DNA of 64,000 nucleotides from Chlorobiota bacterium (GTDB lineage Bacteria > Bacteroidota > Ignavibacteria > Kapaibacteriales > UBA961), in the NCBI GenBank assembly GCA_014191195.1, contig BJGZ01000004.1:62001-126000 (forward strand). Direction: 5' to 3'. Under the pieces are notes generated by a model. That model was not told where the DNA came from. It did no database searches and saw only the letters and a program-made list of their open reading frames with translations. The position numbers and the translations under genes are program-made. Each line of letters opens with the position of its first letter. The first letter of the stretch is position 1. Below, in pieces: positions 9,670 through 20,900 of this stretch.

Positions 9670-11178
9670 ATGGCTACAATAGAATCTTTAAAAAAGCAGA
9701 CTTTAGACTTAATGCACACAATTCAAGATATTAGTGCAGCTACTTCTGTCCTTAACTGGGACCAAGAAACATATATGCCTTCAGGGGCTTCTGCAATGCG
9801 TGCCGAGCAAATATCAACATTAAGTACTTTAGCGCATCAATTGTTAACTGGAGATAAAGCAAAATCTATAGCTTCAGATATCATATCTCATAAAGCTGAA
9901 ACATTTAAAGATCCTATTTTACGATTATTCGTAGAAGATCATGAAGAATCGGTAAAACTACCCGAAGATTTAGTTAGAAGAACCTCTAAAACCCAATCCC
10001 TTGCCCAGGATATATGGAAAGAAGCACGTTCCAAAAGTGATTTCTCTCTTTTTGCACCAATTCTGTCGGAATTGATTGAATTAAAAAAGGAAGAAGCTGA
10101 TTGCCGAACTTATGTAGATTCTAGATATGATGCATTGCTCAATATTTTTGAACCTGGCATCACAGCAGAACAATTAAATCCAATATTTGATAATCTAAGG
10201 ATTTCTACAAAAAAGATACTTGATGCGATTGAACCTGTTAAACATACAGTTTCAGATGCACCAATGATGAAACAATATGAAGCTAATAAGCAAATGGAGT
10301 TTTCGAAATTGATTGCAGAGAAAATGGGGTTTAATTTTAATAATGGACGATTAGATTTAACCGCTCATCCTTTTTGTACTTCATTTACACAATATGATGT
10401 AAGGCTTACAACCAGAATTAAAGAAAATGACTTGGCATCTTGTTTATATGGTGTTATTCATGAAACAGGGCATGGATTATACGAGCAAGGATTTAGTCCA
10501 GAATATACCAGAACATTTGTTGCAAATGGAGCTTCGATAGGAATGCATGAGTCCCAATCTCTATTATGGGAAACAATTATTACAAGAACAGAAGAATTTT
10601 GGCATTGGGCCCTGCCCATAATGTCGAAAATATTTCCTGAACAAACAATTGGTTTAACTGCAAAAGATATGTACCATGCAGTTAATACTATACAGCCATC
10701 ACTTATTCGTGTTGAAGCAGATGAAATCACCTATAATATGCATATCATATTACGCTTTGAATTAGAAAGAGATTTAATCAATGGCAATATAACAGTCCAT
10801 GATATTCCAGAATTGTGGAACCTTAAAATGAAAGAATATCTTGGAATACAAACTCCTAATGATGCACAAGGATGTCTACAAGATATTCATTGGTCATTTG
10901 GAGGTTTTGGCTATTTCCCTGGATATACTTTGGGTAAATTATATGCAGCAATGGAATGGAAAGAAATTCAAAAGGCAATTCCAGATATATATTCTCAGAT
11001 AGCACATGGTGAATTTTCATCTATACTGGATTGGCTAAGAAAAAACATTCATGCCTATGGTAGAAGTGAAAAGCCTGGTGAAATTATCAAGCGCATAACA
11101 GGAAATTCTTTAAGCGAAGCTGAATTTGTTTCTTATGCATATGCAAAAGCAGGATCTATCTATGGAATTTCTTTCTAA
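9670..11178 (+). CDS. carboxypeptidase M32 (Taq family)
   Basis: Zinc (or cobalt) metallocarboxypeptidase of family M32, a cytoplasmic enzyme that trims C-terminal residues from peptides. The metal site HETGH is at residues 264-268, and the downstream GMHESQS segment supplies the third ligand Glu (about 294). The 502-aa length is standard, and other family blocks are visible: SVLNWDQETYMP near the N-terminus, DVRLTTR before the metal site, and GGFGYFPGYTLG towards the C-terminus. No signal peptide is seen. It is followed six bases later by the solute-binding lipoprotein, suggesting co-transcription. Confidence 0.95.
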   Translation: MATIESLKKQTLDLMHTIQDISAATSVLNWDQETYMPSGASAMRAEQISTLSTLAHQLLTGDKAKSIASDIISHKAETFKDPILRLFVEDHEESVKLPEDLVRRTSKTQSLAQDIWKEARSKSDFSLFAPILSELIELKKEEADCRTYVDSRYDALLNIFEPGITAEQLNPIFDNLRISTKKILDAIEPVKHTVSDAPMMKQYEANKQMEFSKLIAEKMGFNFNNGRLDLTAHPFCTSFTQYDVRLTTRIKENDLASCLYGVIHETGHGLYEQGFSPEYTRTFVANGASIGMHESQSLLWETIITRTEEFWHWALPIMSKIFPEQTIGLTAKDMYHAVNTIQPSLIRVEADEITYNMHIILRFELERDLINGNITVHDIPELWNLKMKEYLGIQTPNDAQGCLQDIHWSFGGFGYFPGYTLGKLYAAMEWKEIQKAIPDIYSQIAHGEFSSILDWLRKNIHAYGRSEKPGEIIKRITGNSLSEAEFVSYAYAKAGSIYGISF

Positions 11179-11184
11179 ATAATT

Positions 11185-12420
11185 ATGAAATCTACACTAG
11201 CAACTCTATTTTCTTTACTAAGTATTTTTTTCATTACTTCATGCTCTTCTCGTCAAGAGAATGACAATACATCTTTAACTTTTGGATGTTTTTTAAATTC
11301 ACCCAAATATCAAAAAGAGTTACAAGCTTTATTACAAGAATTTGAAAAAAATGAGGGAATAAAAGTAGAAATGATTGGCTTGAATTGGTCCGATGGAAAA
11401 ACCAAGCTTATTTCTGCTTATAATGCTGGAACACAACCTGATATTGTAGAATTGGGATCAGATTGGGTTGCGCAATTTTCTGGCGGTGGTGTATTAGAAC
11501 CACTTTCTAGAGATGAAATTCAAACCAAGCGGTTTTTAGAGAATGCTTTAGCCCCAAGCAAATGGGGAGATTCAATGTATGCAGTTCCATGGGTTTTAAG
11601 TACGAGAATTCTTTTTATTAATAGACAGCTGTGTAAAAAAGCTGGAATAGCAGATAGTACTGTCCCCAATACTATTTCCGATTTAAAACAATATGCCTCT
11701 GCAATTACAAATGTTGCTTCTGCCGGTGAATATGGAATTGGAATAATAAGTCAAGATGCACATCAAGTCTATAAAAGGGTTTTACCAATCTTCTGGAGCA
11801 ATTCTGGAGATATCTTAGACAAAAAAGGTAATCCAACATTTGATCTACCCCAAAATATAGATGCGCTTCAACAATATGTTTCACTTGTTCCATTTGGTAT
11901 TATAGAATCATCTAAACAACTAGATGACAAATTTATCAAAGGTAAATTAGGGTTCTGGGTTAGTGGTCCATGGCTTTTAGAAAAAATCCCACAATTAAAC
12001 CCAAATCTTCAATTTTCATTAGGCCTTGTTCCTGGGATACATTCTGGTGGTGGTTTGTCTTTTACAGGCGGAGATTATTTATGTATAAGTAAGTCAAGTA
12101 AAAATAGGGCTAAATCCTTAAAACTTATTCAATTTCTAACTTCATCAAAATCCACTCTAAGACTGTGTAAACTTAGTATTACTGCAGGAATTCCTGCTGA
12201 TACCTCGGCTCAATCAGATCCATTCTTTTCGAGCATCAATGGTTTTCCGGTTTTCATAGAACAATTGAAAAAATCTCGATTATCCTCGGTTCATCCTAAA
12301 TGGTTAGATATAGAGGCAGCATATGAATTAGCTGTTTCTCAAGCAGTATATGGAACAAAATCTGCAACAGAAGCATTACATGAAGCACAGACATCTGTTA
12401 CTTCACTGCTATTACATTGA
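11185..12420 (+). CDS. extracellular solute-binding lipoprotein (ABC family 1)
   Basis: Periplasmic, lipid-anchored binding protein of the maltose/sugar-binding family 1. The signal peptide ends in the lipobox ITSC, with Cys20 as the lipidation site. Mature features include NAGTQPDIVELGSDWVAQF near residue 90 and the family-1 style FWVSGPWLLEKIPQ. At 411 aa it has the normal length for a two-lobe binding protein. No permease or ATPase genes are adjacent, so its transporter must be elsewhere or absent. It follows the M32 peptidase closely, so peptide or sugar ligands are both possible. Confidence 0.85.
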   Translation: MKSTLATLFSLLSIFFITSCSSRQENDNTSLTFGCFLNSPKYQKELQALLQEFEKNEGIKVEMIGLNWSDGKTKLISAYNAGTQPDIVELGSDWVAQFSGGGVLEPLSRDEIQTKRFLENALAPSKWGDSMYAVPWVLSTRILFINRQLCKKAGIADSTVPNTISDLKQYASAITNVASAGEYGIGIISQDAHQVYKRVLPIFWSNSGDILDKKGNPTFDLPQNIDALQQYVSLVPFGIIESSKQLDDKFIKGKLGFWVSGPWLLEKIPQLNPNLQFSLGLVPGIHSGGGLSFTGGDYLCISKSSKNRAKSLKLIQFLTSSKSTLRLCKLSITAGIPADTSAQSDPFFSSINGFPVFIEQLKKSRLSSVHPKWLDIEAAYELAVSQAVYGTKSATEALHEAQTSVTSLLLH

Positions 12421-12661
12421 TTTGTTAAGTAAATGAAAAATAAAAAGATAGTATAACTATTATTTTTGCATAAAATAGATACAAATAAGTAGTAAAAAAA
12501 TGATGTGATTGCCAAACAAGGCAGATAATTACTATAATTTTCCACATTCAAATTACTATTTGGATTCAAAGTCATTTTGTGCGTAAATTGAACGATAAAT
12601 ACTAACAATGTATTTAATTTATTAAAAAAAATTGAATTTTATATATACTTGGAGTTTAAGC
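12421..12661. other. AT-rich intergenic region, no gene seen
   Basis: About 240 very AT-rich bases separate the solute-binding lipoprotein from the BNR-repeat gene. A TATTTTTG box (12461-12468) matches the -7 element used elsewhere in the window, but no good -33 element lies upstream. The open frame on the minus strand looks like chance. No terminator with a clear stem was found. Confidence 0.4.
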
Positions 12662-14647
12662 ATGCGCTTGAAAAACTCAATTACTTATATGTTAGGAATT
12701 AGTGCATTATGTACTACTGTTCTAGCACATACAGCAAAACCCTTAAAAAACACATTGTCTACCAAGACATCATTATCATCAGTACCATTTGCAAAGCAGG
12801 ATAACAGGATTTCTCAGTCTACAACTGGTAAGCCGCTTGCTTTTAGTAAATGTTATGTAGAGGATAAAGCATTAGGATTAGCACCAAAGAAAGATATTTC
12901 TAAAAGTCCTTTTTCAAAAGTTCAAGATACTCCTCCTGGAGTAATGATTGGCAATACATTTTATGATTTACAATCAAATGGTTCTATGCCTCATAGAATT
13001 TCTGTATTTGAGGATGGATCTGATAAATCTGCACAAGTAGTATGGATGGCAGCAACAGATGAAGATGGATTTGGCAATCCACCTCATCCTACCCGAGGCA
13101 GTTATTATGCAATTTTGGATATAAAAGATCCGATTTCACCAAAAAAATATACTGATGTTCCATGGGAAAGAATGGAATCTGTACGATCAGGTTTTCCTTC
13201 TATTGTTCAATTTAAAGATGGATCAGTTGGTTCTATTGCACATGTTATTAGTTCAGGTTCTTCAGCATCTGCATTAAGGCTTACAAAGAATACGAGTTTT
13301 GGTGATACTAAATTCACTACTAAACAAATTCCTGGTTCAGATTCATCATTATGGGCACATTCAACAGTTGATGGTGCCGATGTAATACATGTGGCATTTA
13401 CATCTGATACATCAAGTAAGAATTTTAGTGAACAAGTTATATATATGCGTTCTACAGATAAGGGTACAACTTGGAGTGAGCCTAAATATATGACAGGTCC
13501 TAATTCAGATCCGAAATTACCAACAGGTAGAGGTGCAAATTCCTATCAATTTGCAGTTCGTGGTAATACAGTTGCTTTAGGATATCAGGATACTAATTTC
13601 AACTTAATAATCGTGAAATCTAGTGATAATGGTGCTACATGGAATCAAGCCAAATTGATTTTTGGTGGGGCAGCCCATAAAAATGCTTATATGGTAGAAG
13701 ATTTTGGTGATGGAACATTTTCTGCAGTTACAGACACAGTGCCAATTTGTGGGCCAGCCTTTGATTTAATCTTAGATGCTGATGATAATGTTCATGCAGT
13801 TGCAGCTACATCGCCAAGTTGGAAAAGCGGAATAGCAAAAATGAATGATGCTGGTCAAATTGAATTTTTAGCTGATACAGTATATTCTAATTTATATACA
13901 AGGGTAACAGGAATTTATTATAGTGAAGCTGCAAATCAAACTAGTTTTTTAACATCAGAAGAAACATGGGATGGACAAGGTAGAGTAGTAACCCGTTCAT
14001 TTGGAAATGGAAATCATCGTTATCATAAATTAGCATATGATGAAGCAGAAAATGCTTTATATGTTGCTTGGACAGGTATCAAAAATGGTGATTATGCAGA
14101 AACAATTTTTGCTGATAATACTTCTAATTTTGGATTATTTGGACATATCTTTTTATCAAAGAAATTGGCTTCTTCAGAAAGATGGGAACCAGAAATAAAT
14201 CTGACACCAGATGCTAATGATTGCCAATTCTCTAGTGTTTATAAAGATGCAAAAGATGGTATTGTTATGTTAGCATATCAATCTGATTTAACCCCTGGTA
14301 TTCGTGTTCAAAATACAAATCAATCTGTCGAAGATAATCAAATTTACTTTTATGGGTTTAAGCCTACTTTTGTAGGAATTCATGATACAGAATTACAAGT
14401 AGCTGATTTTTCGATGTCCCCAAATCCAGCTACAGATCAAGTAGTGTTGAATTTTGGTCAAAATATCGATAAAGTATCAGTGCAGATTACAAATGCATTA
14501 GGTGTTAAGGTAGCAGAATTACCACAAGAACTTGCCCAATCAGGTTCAGTAGTATTATCTACAGTAAGCTTTCCATCAGGTACATATTTTTGTACTCTTA
14601 TTTCTGGAAATGCTTCAATAACCAAAATGCTTAGTATTGTTAGATAA
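12662..14647 (+). CDS. secreted BNR/sialidase-like repeat protein with T9SS C-terminal sorting domain
   Basis: The start was set at the ATG at 12662, preceded by a GGAG about nine bases upstream; an earlier ATG adds ten residues before an otherwise normal signal peptide (ISALCTTVLAHTA). The body carries BNR/Asp-box type motifs such as STDKGTTWSEP and SSDNGATWNQA, which indicate a sialidase-like beta-propeller. No full set of sialidase catalytic residues was confirmed, so it may only bind glycans. The last about 75 residues (FSMSPNPATDQVVLNF, then SGTYFCTLISG and a final KMLSIVR) form a type A T9SS sorting domain. The protein is predicted to be exported through T9SS and anchored or released at the surface. 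Confidence 0.85.
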   Translation: MRLKNSITYMLGISALCTTVLAHTAKPLKNTLSTKTSLSSVPFAKQDNRISQSTTGKPLAFSKCYVEDKALGLAPKKDISKSPFSKVQDTPPGVMIGNTFYDLQSNGSMPHRISVFEDGSDKSAQVVWMAATDEDGFGNPPHPTRGSYYAILDIKDPISPKKYTDVPWERMESVRSGFPSIVQFKDGSVGSIAHVISSGSSASALRLTKNTSFGDTKFTTKQIPGSDSSLWAHSTVDGADVIHVAFTSDTSSKNFSEQVIYMRSTDKGTTWSEPKYMTGPNSDPKLPTGRGANSYQFAVRGNTVALGYQDTNFNLIIVKSSDNGATWNQAKLIFGGAAHKNAYMVEDFGDGTFSAVTDTVPICGPAFDLILDADDNVHAVAATSPSWKSGIAKMNDAGQIEFLADTVYSNLYTRVTGIYYSEAANQTSFLTSEETWDGQGRVVTRSFGNGNHRYHKLAYDEAENALYVAWTGIKNGDYAETIFADNTSNFGLFGHIFLSKKLASSERWEPEINLTPDANDCQFSSVYKDAKDGIVMLAYQSDLTPGIRVQNTNQSVEDNQIYFYGFKPTFVGIHDTELQVADFSMSPNPATDQVVLNFGQNIDKVSVQITNALGVKVAELPQELAQSGSVVLSTVSFPSGTYFCTLISGNASITKMLSIVR

Positions 14648-14650
14648 TTG

Positions 14651-14684
14651 AATTATGCTAAGAAGAATAATTCTTAGCATAATT
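14651..14684 (+). terminator. 14-bp perfect stem-loop after the BNR gene
   Basis: The arms at 14651-14664 and 14671-14684 form a 14-bp perfect inverted repeat around a 6-base loop, starting three bases after the stop codon. There is no T tract (actagtgaaag follows), so it may be a U-less terminator or an mRNA 3'-end stabiliser. Confidence 0.6.
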
Positions 14685-14774
14685 ACTAGTGAAAGTAAGA
14701 ACAAGTATAATTGTTATATCGTTTATACACAGCTTCATTTATATATCCGAAATATTCGGTTTAAAGGAGAAACT

Positions 14775-17700
14775 ATGAAACTACGGCTCCTTGTGGTCCT
14801 TCTTAGTTTGATATCAGCACCATTAACAGTATTTGCTGGCTTATATGGTACATTAACTGGAAAGGTAACAGATGTTAAAGGCAAGCCTGTTGTAGGTGCA
14901 ACCGTTAGGGTGCAGGGTACAACACGTGGTGCTTTCGTAAAGGCTGACGGAAATTATATTGTGGTAAATATTCCATCTGGACAATACCAAGTAGTGGTAA
15001 AGGCCGTGAATTATAAAGAATTCAAAGGGAATGTTTCCATATCTGCAGACCAAACGTCTGAATTTAATGCCAAGTTGCAAGAAGCAACAGTAACCTCTAA
15101 TGCAGTAGTTGTAGATGCTAAAAAAGACCAGAATATGGTAAGCAAAACACAAATCGGCTCATTAAGAAGTAATCAAGGTGAAGACAATATCAGAATAGCT
15201 CGTGAAACTGTGCAGGGGGTAGTATCCTTAAATGCAGGTGTTCAGAATTCTGGTAATGGTTTTCAAGTTCGTGGAAGCCGTGCAAATGAAACACAAATTC
15301 GTGTTGACGGCTTAGAAGTTTCTGATAGATTTAGTGGTGGTTTTGGATCTAGCGGAACAACATATTCACCAACTGTATCAAATTTTGCTGTAGAGGAAGT
15401 TCAGGTATTAACTGGAGGCTTCTCTGCAGAATATGGTAATGTTATTGGAGGATTTGTTAATACTGTTGTTAAAACAGGCCGTACAGATAGATATGAAGGA
15501 TTTCTTCGTTGGAGAAGAGATGCTCCTGCATTATATGGTTCTACGATTGATGGCAATAAGTTTATGAACAAGGATGAAAGCTCATTTGATATTGGATTGG
15601 GCGGCCCACTTCAAGTATTAGAAAATGCTACCTTTTTTGTAACAGGAAGATATTCACATGAAACATTTGGTGGGGCTGGTATTGGCATCAAAGATCCAAC
15701 AGGCTTTAATTTAGGACAATTACCAAATCAAGAAACGTGGGTAAGAAATGTAACTGGCCGTATGAAATTTAATTTCAGTGATCTAAGTGTAACACTTGGA
15801 GGCCAGCTAGGATTAACCACACGTGAAAGAAATAGCTGGGGCTGGTTATACGCTAATGGTTTTGGTGTGAAAAATCAAAAAGTAGATGCTAAAACAGGAA
15901 GATTAACAGCAGGAGATACAATATTTGTGCCTGAATATGCTGCAAAACTTGCTGCTGTAAATAATATTGTTAATAATGTGTTTGTTCGTATTAATCAAAC
16001 CTTATCTGATAATAGTTTCTTTGAGTTTACGCTTTCTTCAAATTCTAATAATAATGAAGTAGCAAAAAGAGCGAGCTTTGATGATCCAGGAATATTTGGA
16101 ACAATCGAAGTGTATAAACCACAAGATCTTTATCAACCTAGATCATCATCCAGATCAGATTTGCCATCAGAATTGGTTCAAACTTCTGATGGAGCTATTG
16201 ATTGGTTCCAATCCTCACAAAGGACACAAAAAACAGCAGATGGATATTTATTTTTAGATCTTTATGAAAGGAATCCTTTAACAGGGTATATAGAAGATAA
16301 TGCTAATTCTACTAGCACTGAAAACCCATATGGATTACAAGGATTCTTTAATATTCATGGTAATGAAAGAGCATTTGAATTCCGTAGTCAGAAATTCTTA
16401 CAAGCAGATGGATTTTATAATGCCAATATTACTGCAGGTGAGATTTCTCATAATTTTAAAGCTGGATTTGAATTTCGTTCTTATCAGTTGCGCCGCCATA
16501 ATAATAGCTTACCATGGGATGGCAATCCTTTCTTTGATATTTATACAGATGAATATGGTGGAAATATTTATAGCAAAGGATCTTTAAATCCACAAGTTAC
16601 AAATGAACGTACAGGTAGGGCACAAGCTCCTTTAGAAGCATCAGCATATGTTCAAGATCAAATTAAGTATAAAGGTATTATTGTTAATGCTGGACTTCGA
16701 TTTGATATGACTAATCCCAATGCAATTTACAGATCAAGTGTTACTAATGTATGGTTACCAATATCTTCCACAGATGGCTTCTCTGAGGCTACTCTTAAAT
16801 ATCAAATCAGTCCTCGCTTAGCGATAACATATCCAGTAACTGATCGGTCTATCTTTACATTAGCATATGGTGTATATTTCCAAATGCCAAACTTTAGTTA
16901 TATGTATGATGGATTTAACACAGACCGCTTACGTGGAAATACAATCGTTGGTAATCCAAATATGGAAGCCCAAAGAACAAATGCGTATCAAGTGTCATAT
17001 AATTTACAGATGAGTGATGATTTTGCATTTGATTTAACAGCGTATTATAAAGATATTTATAATCAAGTTGGTATTCGTTATTTCAGAGTTGTTCCTGATA
17101 ATTATCAAGAATATGCAGTTGCTGAATATGGCTCTGCAAGAGGAATTGAATTTACATTACGTAAGCGCCCAACAGATCATATTGGTTTTAATATCAATTA
17201 TACATTAGCATCTGTAAGCGGAACATCATCAAGTCCAGAAAGTAATTATAATCTTCAACCCGACCCATATACAGGAAGAGTAACATTCCCATTAGCTGAA
17301 TTTCCATTCAGCAGTGATCGACGCCATGTTGTGAATGCAATATTAGACTTTGTATGGGGTAATGAAGAAGGAATGGATCTTGCTGGAATTCATCCAATGG
17401 AAAACATGACAATTAGTTTTGTTAACCGTTTCTTAACTGGAACTCCTTATACTCGTCAGGATCGTAAGGGCAATCCAGTTGGAGAATTCAATTCAGAACG
17501 TCAGCCATCTTTTTGGTCTACAGATTTGCGTATAACAAAATCATTCAGACTAAAAGATTGGTTTGGAGAATCAGTCGGCAGAACATCATTTCAGATTTTT
17601 GCAGATGTATTTAATCTATTTAATAGAACTGCTTTTACATCAGTATATGCAAGAACACAGGATCCTGACTATGATGGTAATACATTAAACAGAGTATTGG

Positions 17701-17948
17701 GTGACTTCAGTGCATCACCATGGTATAAAGATGCAAGCTTGGCAAATCCAACTACATTCCAAGCAACGCAATATGATCAATATGGCGAACGCTTATACAG
17801 AGCAGAAGCTGATAAAAATGGCGATGGCGTAGTAACTCAGGAAGAAAAATATAATTCCTATCTTAATTATGTTAAAGATGTTGTTTCATTCCGTTCAAAT
17901 TATCAGACACCAAGATCTGCATTTTTTGGCATGATGATTAACTTCTAA
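14775..17948 (+). CDS. TonB-dependent receptor with N-terminal carboxypeptidase-like regulatory domain
   Basis: The ATG at 14775 has a strong AAAGGAGA ribosome site just upstream and starts a clear signal peptide (LLVVLLSLISAPLTVFA); the frame upstream to 14655 has no such features. Residues 25-105 form a carboxypeptidase regulatory-like domain (GKVTDVKGKPVVGATVRVQG). The plug domain follows (VQGVVSLNAGVQ, FQVRGSRANETQIRVDGLEV, VLTGGFSAEYGNVIGGFVN). The rest is a 22-strand-type barrel ending in a terminal aromatic residue (MMINF). At 1057 aa it is SusC-sized, but no SusD is nearby. It is followed by the 1402-aa secreted protein and PorV-like protein; the three probably work together. The substrate is unknown. 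Confidence 0.92.
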   Translation: MKLRLLVVLLSLISAPLTVFAGLYGTLTGKVTDVKGKPVVGATVRVQGTTRGAFVKADGNYIVVNIPSGQYQVVVKAVNYKEFKGNVSISADQTSEFNAKLQEATVTSNAVVVDAKKDQNMVSKTQIGSLRSNQGEDNIRIARETVQGVVSLNAGVQNSGNGFQVRGSRANETQIRVDGLEVSDRFSGGFGSSGTTYSPTVSNFAVEEVQVLTGGFSAEYGNVIGGFVNTVVKTGRTDRYEGFLRWRRDAPALYGSTIDGNKFMNKDESSFDIGLGGPLQVLENATFFVTGRYSHETFGGAGIGIKDPTGFNLGQLPNQETWVRNVTGRMKFNFSDLSVTLGGQLGLTTRERNSWGWLYANGFGVKNQKVDAKTGRLTAGDTIFVPEYAAKLAAVNNIVNNVFVRINQTLSDNSFFEFTLSSNSNNNEVAKRASFDDPGIFGTIEVYKPQDLYQPRSSSRSDLPSELVQTSDGAIDWFQSSQRTQKTADGYLFLDLYERNPLTGYIEDNANSTSTENPYGLQGFFNIHGNERAFEFRSQKFLQADGFYNANITAGEISHNFKAGFEFRSYQLRRHNNSLPWDGNPFFDIYTDEYGGNIYSKGSLNPQVTNERTGRAQAPLEASAYVQDQIKYKGIIVNAGLRFDMTNPNAIYRSSVTNVWLPISSTDGFSEATLKYQISPRLAITYPVTDRSIFTLAYGVYFQMPNFSYMYDGFNTDRLRGNTIVGNPNMEAQRTNAYQVSYNLQMSDDFAFDLTAYYKDIYNQVGIRYFRVVPDNYQEYAVAEYGSARGIEFTLRKRPTDHIGFNINYTLASVSGTSSSPESNYNLQPDPYTGRVTFPLAEFPFSSDRRHVVNAILDFVWGNEEGMDLAGIHPMENMTISFVNRFLTGTPYTRQDRKGNPVGEFNSERQPSFWSTDLRITKSFRLKDWFGESVGRTSFQIFADVFNLFNRTAFTSVYARTQDPDYDGNTLNRVLGDFSASPWYKDASLANPTTFQATQYDQYGERLYRAEADKNGDGVVTQEEKYNSYLNYVKDVVSFRSNYQTPRSAFFGMMINF

Positions 17949-17982
17949 TTGTTTGTAAATTCTTGATACACAAGGTGTATAT

Positions 17983-20900
17983 ATGTATAAAGTTAGAAAT
18001 TTATGTATACTCGGTTTGATGCTCGGATTTGCTTCTATGGGTAGTTCTTTTGCTAAAACAAAAGAATCTTCTTCTGAAGGAAAGGGCGCAGAAAAAACAC
18101 AGAGAGCAGTAAGCGGAACTTATGATTTACAAAAAAATCGAGTTAGCCGCGTTGAGTTTTACTCAACAAATTATGGGATCATTGGTTTAGATGTTGCTAA
18201 TAATGTTGGTGGTGGTAAATGGCCAAGAGGAACCAATAATCAATATATTTTTGGTGGTGGTATCTGGTTTGGAGTAAAGAAACTTAATCCACAAGGCGAT
18301 ACTGTTAAATTATGTGCAATTTCCTATAATCCAAATTCAGGCGCTTCATGGATGGTTCCTGGTAGGATAGAAGAAGATCAAGATGCAGTAAATGATGCAA
18401 ATAGAGAAAAATATCGTCTTTATTTTTCAACTGATTATCGTAGATCAGATGGTTCAGCATTAAAACCAGCCGATGGATCTTCACCATGGCCAATTTGGGA
18501 TTTAAGTGCAAATCCATTGGATACCTTAAGAAAAGATAGATACTTTGGTGGATATGAAGATAATGTTGGTTTAAGAACAGTTGAAAATTATCCAAAAGGA
18601 CCAGCATTTATTTCTGGCGAGGATATTTTTGCTACGTTTAAAGATACAGATCTTAACCGTTATGAAGGTGGTGTAGGACGTCGTAAAAGCGAAGGATATC
18701 CACTAAGAATCCAATATGAGCAAATGATTTATTCATGGGGTTTTGGTGATTATCGTGATTTCTTATTTATTAAATATGCTTTAATCAATAAGTCTAAAGA
18801 TACTCTACGTGAATGTTGGTTATCACCTGCTTTCGATATGGACATAGGCGTTAATGGATCTACAGCTAATTATGCAGCCAATGACCGTACCCGTTATTAC
18901 AATGAAGAAGACACATTAAATCTTGCTATTCAATGGTCTAATGGTACTCAAGGAGAAGCTGGTAAAGGATTTGGATATATTGGTTTCGACTTCTTAGAAA
19001 GTCCATCAACATATCCAGCTTTTGTAGTTCGTGATACAGTGAAAGATGCAAATGGAAATGATTCTATTCGTTATCAATTAATCGGTACAAGCCCAGATTC
19101 TGCAGGCTTTTTGCGTAAAGACAAAAAAGTGTATACAAATAGAGAGCAATTAGGATTAAAAACCTTTAGAAATTGGACAATTGACCAAGATCCAAAAGAA
19201 AACGATTTACGCTATGACTTTATGGCTTTAGGCCTAAAAGATGGAGATACACCCGAAGGTGATAAACGTTTCTTGATGGCAACAGGCCCATTTAATCTGG
19301 CACCTAAAGATACTGCCCGTACAGTTGTTGGTTTAATCATGGCAAATACACCAAATGGTAATGATGCAAATGGAAGAACCGAAGACGCGGTAGAACTTAT
19401 CAAACGTGATAAATTTGCTCAAAGAGTATATGATGATAATTTTAGAACTCCAACTCCTCCAGATCCATCTAAAGTGAATTGGAGACCTCTAAATAATGCA
19501 GTGATAGTTACTTGGGATACAACAGCTGAATATTCCTATGATGATTTAGAAAAAGGTTTGGACTTCATGGGTTATAAATTATACCGTGCAAGAAGAATTG
19601 ATTTAGATTCATTTGATACTGATGTCCGTAAAAGTATTGCTCGTGGACCATTTGGTTGGAAACAATTAGCTGAATGGAAAATGCCAACACCATTTTCACA
19701 ATCAACATATCAAACTGAATTAGATGATCAAGCAATTGCTCCTTATTTTGACTCTATTCAAATAGTAAAACAAGTTGATTCATTTACATTTAAGGTTCGT
19801 CGTTTTATCAATGGTTCTACAAGAAAAAATCCATTTGGTAATGATCCTTGGAATCAACTGTTCTCAGGAATGTCTCAGGCAGAATTAGATTCTATATTAA
19901 CAGGTACATTGATTATCAATCGTGCTTCTACACAAAATCCTCCAAGATGGTCAAAAACTACTGATTTACCTTGGCCTTCAGTAACTACAAATGGCAAGAA
20001 AATATTCTTACCAATTGGAGTAAGAACAAGTAAAAGTGGATTTACATCTAGTTTCAGCGCAACCGATTCTACAGCATATGATACATTCTTCCCAGCATTA
20101 ATGACATTGTTACGCAAAAACCTAGCATCATTAGCGTTCAATGATCTTGAACCTAATGCTGATATGAGGAAAAAAATCCGTCGCGATATTATCAGACCAT
20201 ATATGGCAAAAATCACCAACAATGCAACATTTGTTGATAATGGTGATGACAATAAAGACGGAAAAAATGAAGAAAATGAAGATTTAACAAAAACAGAAAG
20301 ATTACTTAATAATATAGATTATTATTATTGGTTAAGTGCTTTTGATGAAGGTGATTATCGCCAAGCAACACCTAAAAAATTCAATTCAGGTATTGAAGAT
20401 TTAAATATTGTTAAATCTATGCCTTTAGCAGCTGCTGCTAGAACAGGAAGCAGTGCTAAAATTCAAATTGTAAGTGCTGATACTTCTAATTTAGGTGGAT
20501 TATTCAATTTCCGTTTTCCAGTTAAAGATGAAGATCGATTAAATCAGTTGTTTACAACAGATGGAAAAGGACATGATTTAGAGATTGAATTTAATCCAGA
20601 AGTTTCTATGTTGCCTTTCCCATTACCTTCTGCTGCATTCTCTAATCCACCAGAATATGGTGTTTATGGTACCAAAATCACGATACGTGATTTAACAACA
20701 AATAAAACACTATATAATGCAGGAACATGGTTAGAGCAAAATTTATGTTCTAGAGGATTCTTAAATACATTTACAGAGAATGGTTCTATTTATGTTTTTG
20801 CAGATTCTGTCATTGTCGATTCAATATCTGGTAAATCAGACAGTTTTGGAGTACCGGATAATAAAGAAAAACGCTTAAGGACAGGAACATTTACCACAGA

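Noticed and set aside
12662-14647. Active sialidase
   Set aside because: Asp-box repeats are present, but I could not confirm the catalytic Arg triad and Tyr/Glu pair.
14747-14759. Operator at CCGAAATATTCGG
   Set aside because: The arms are only 5 bp in very AT-rich DNA; no regulator is near.
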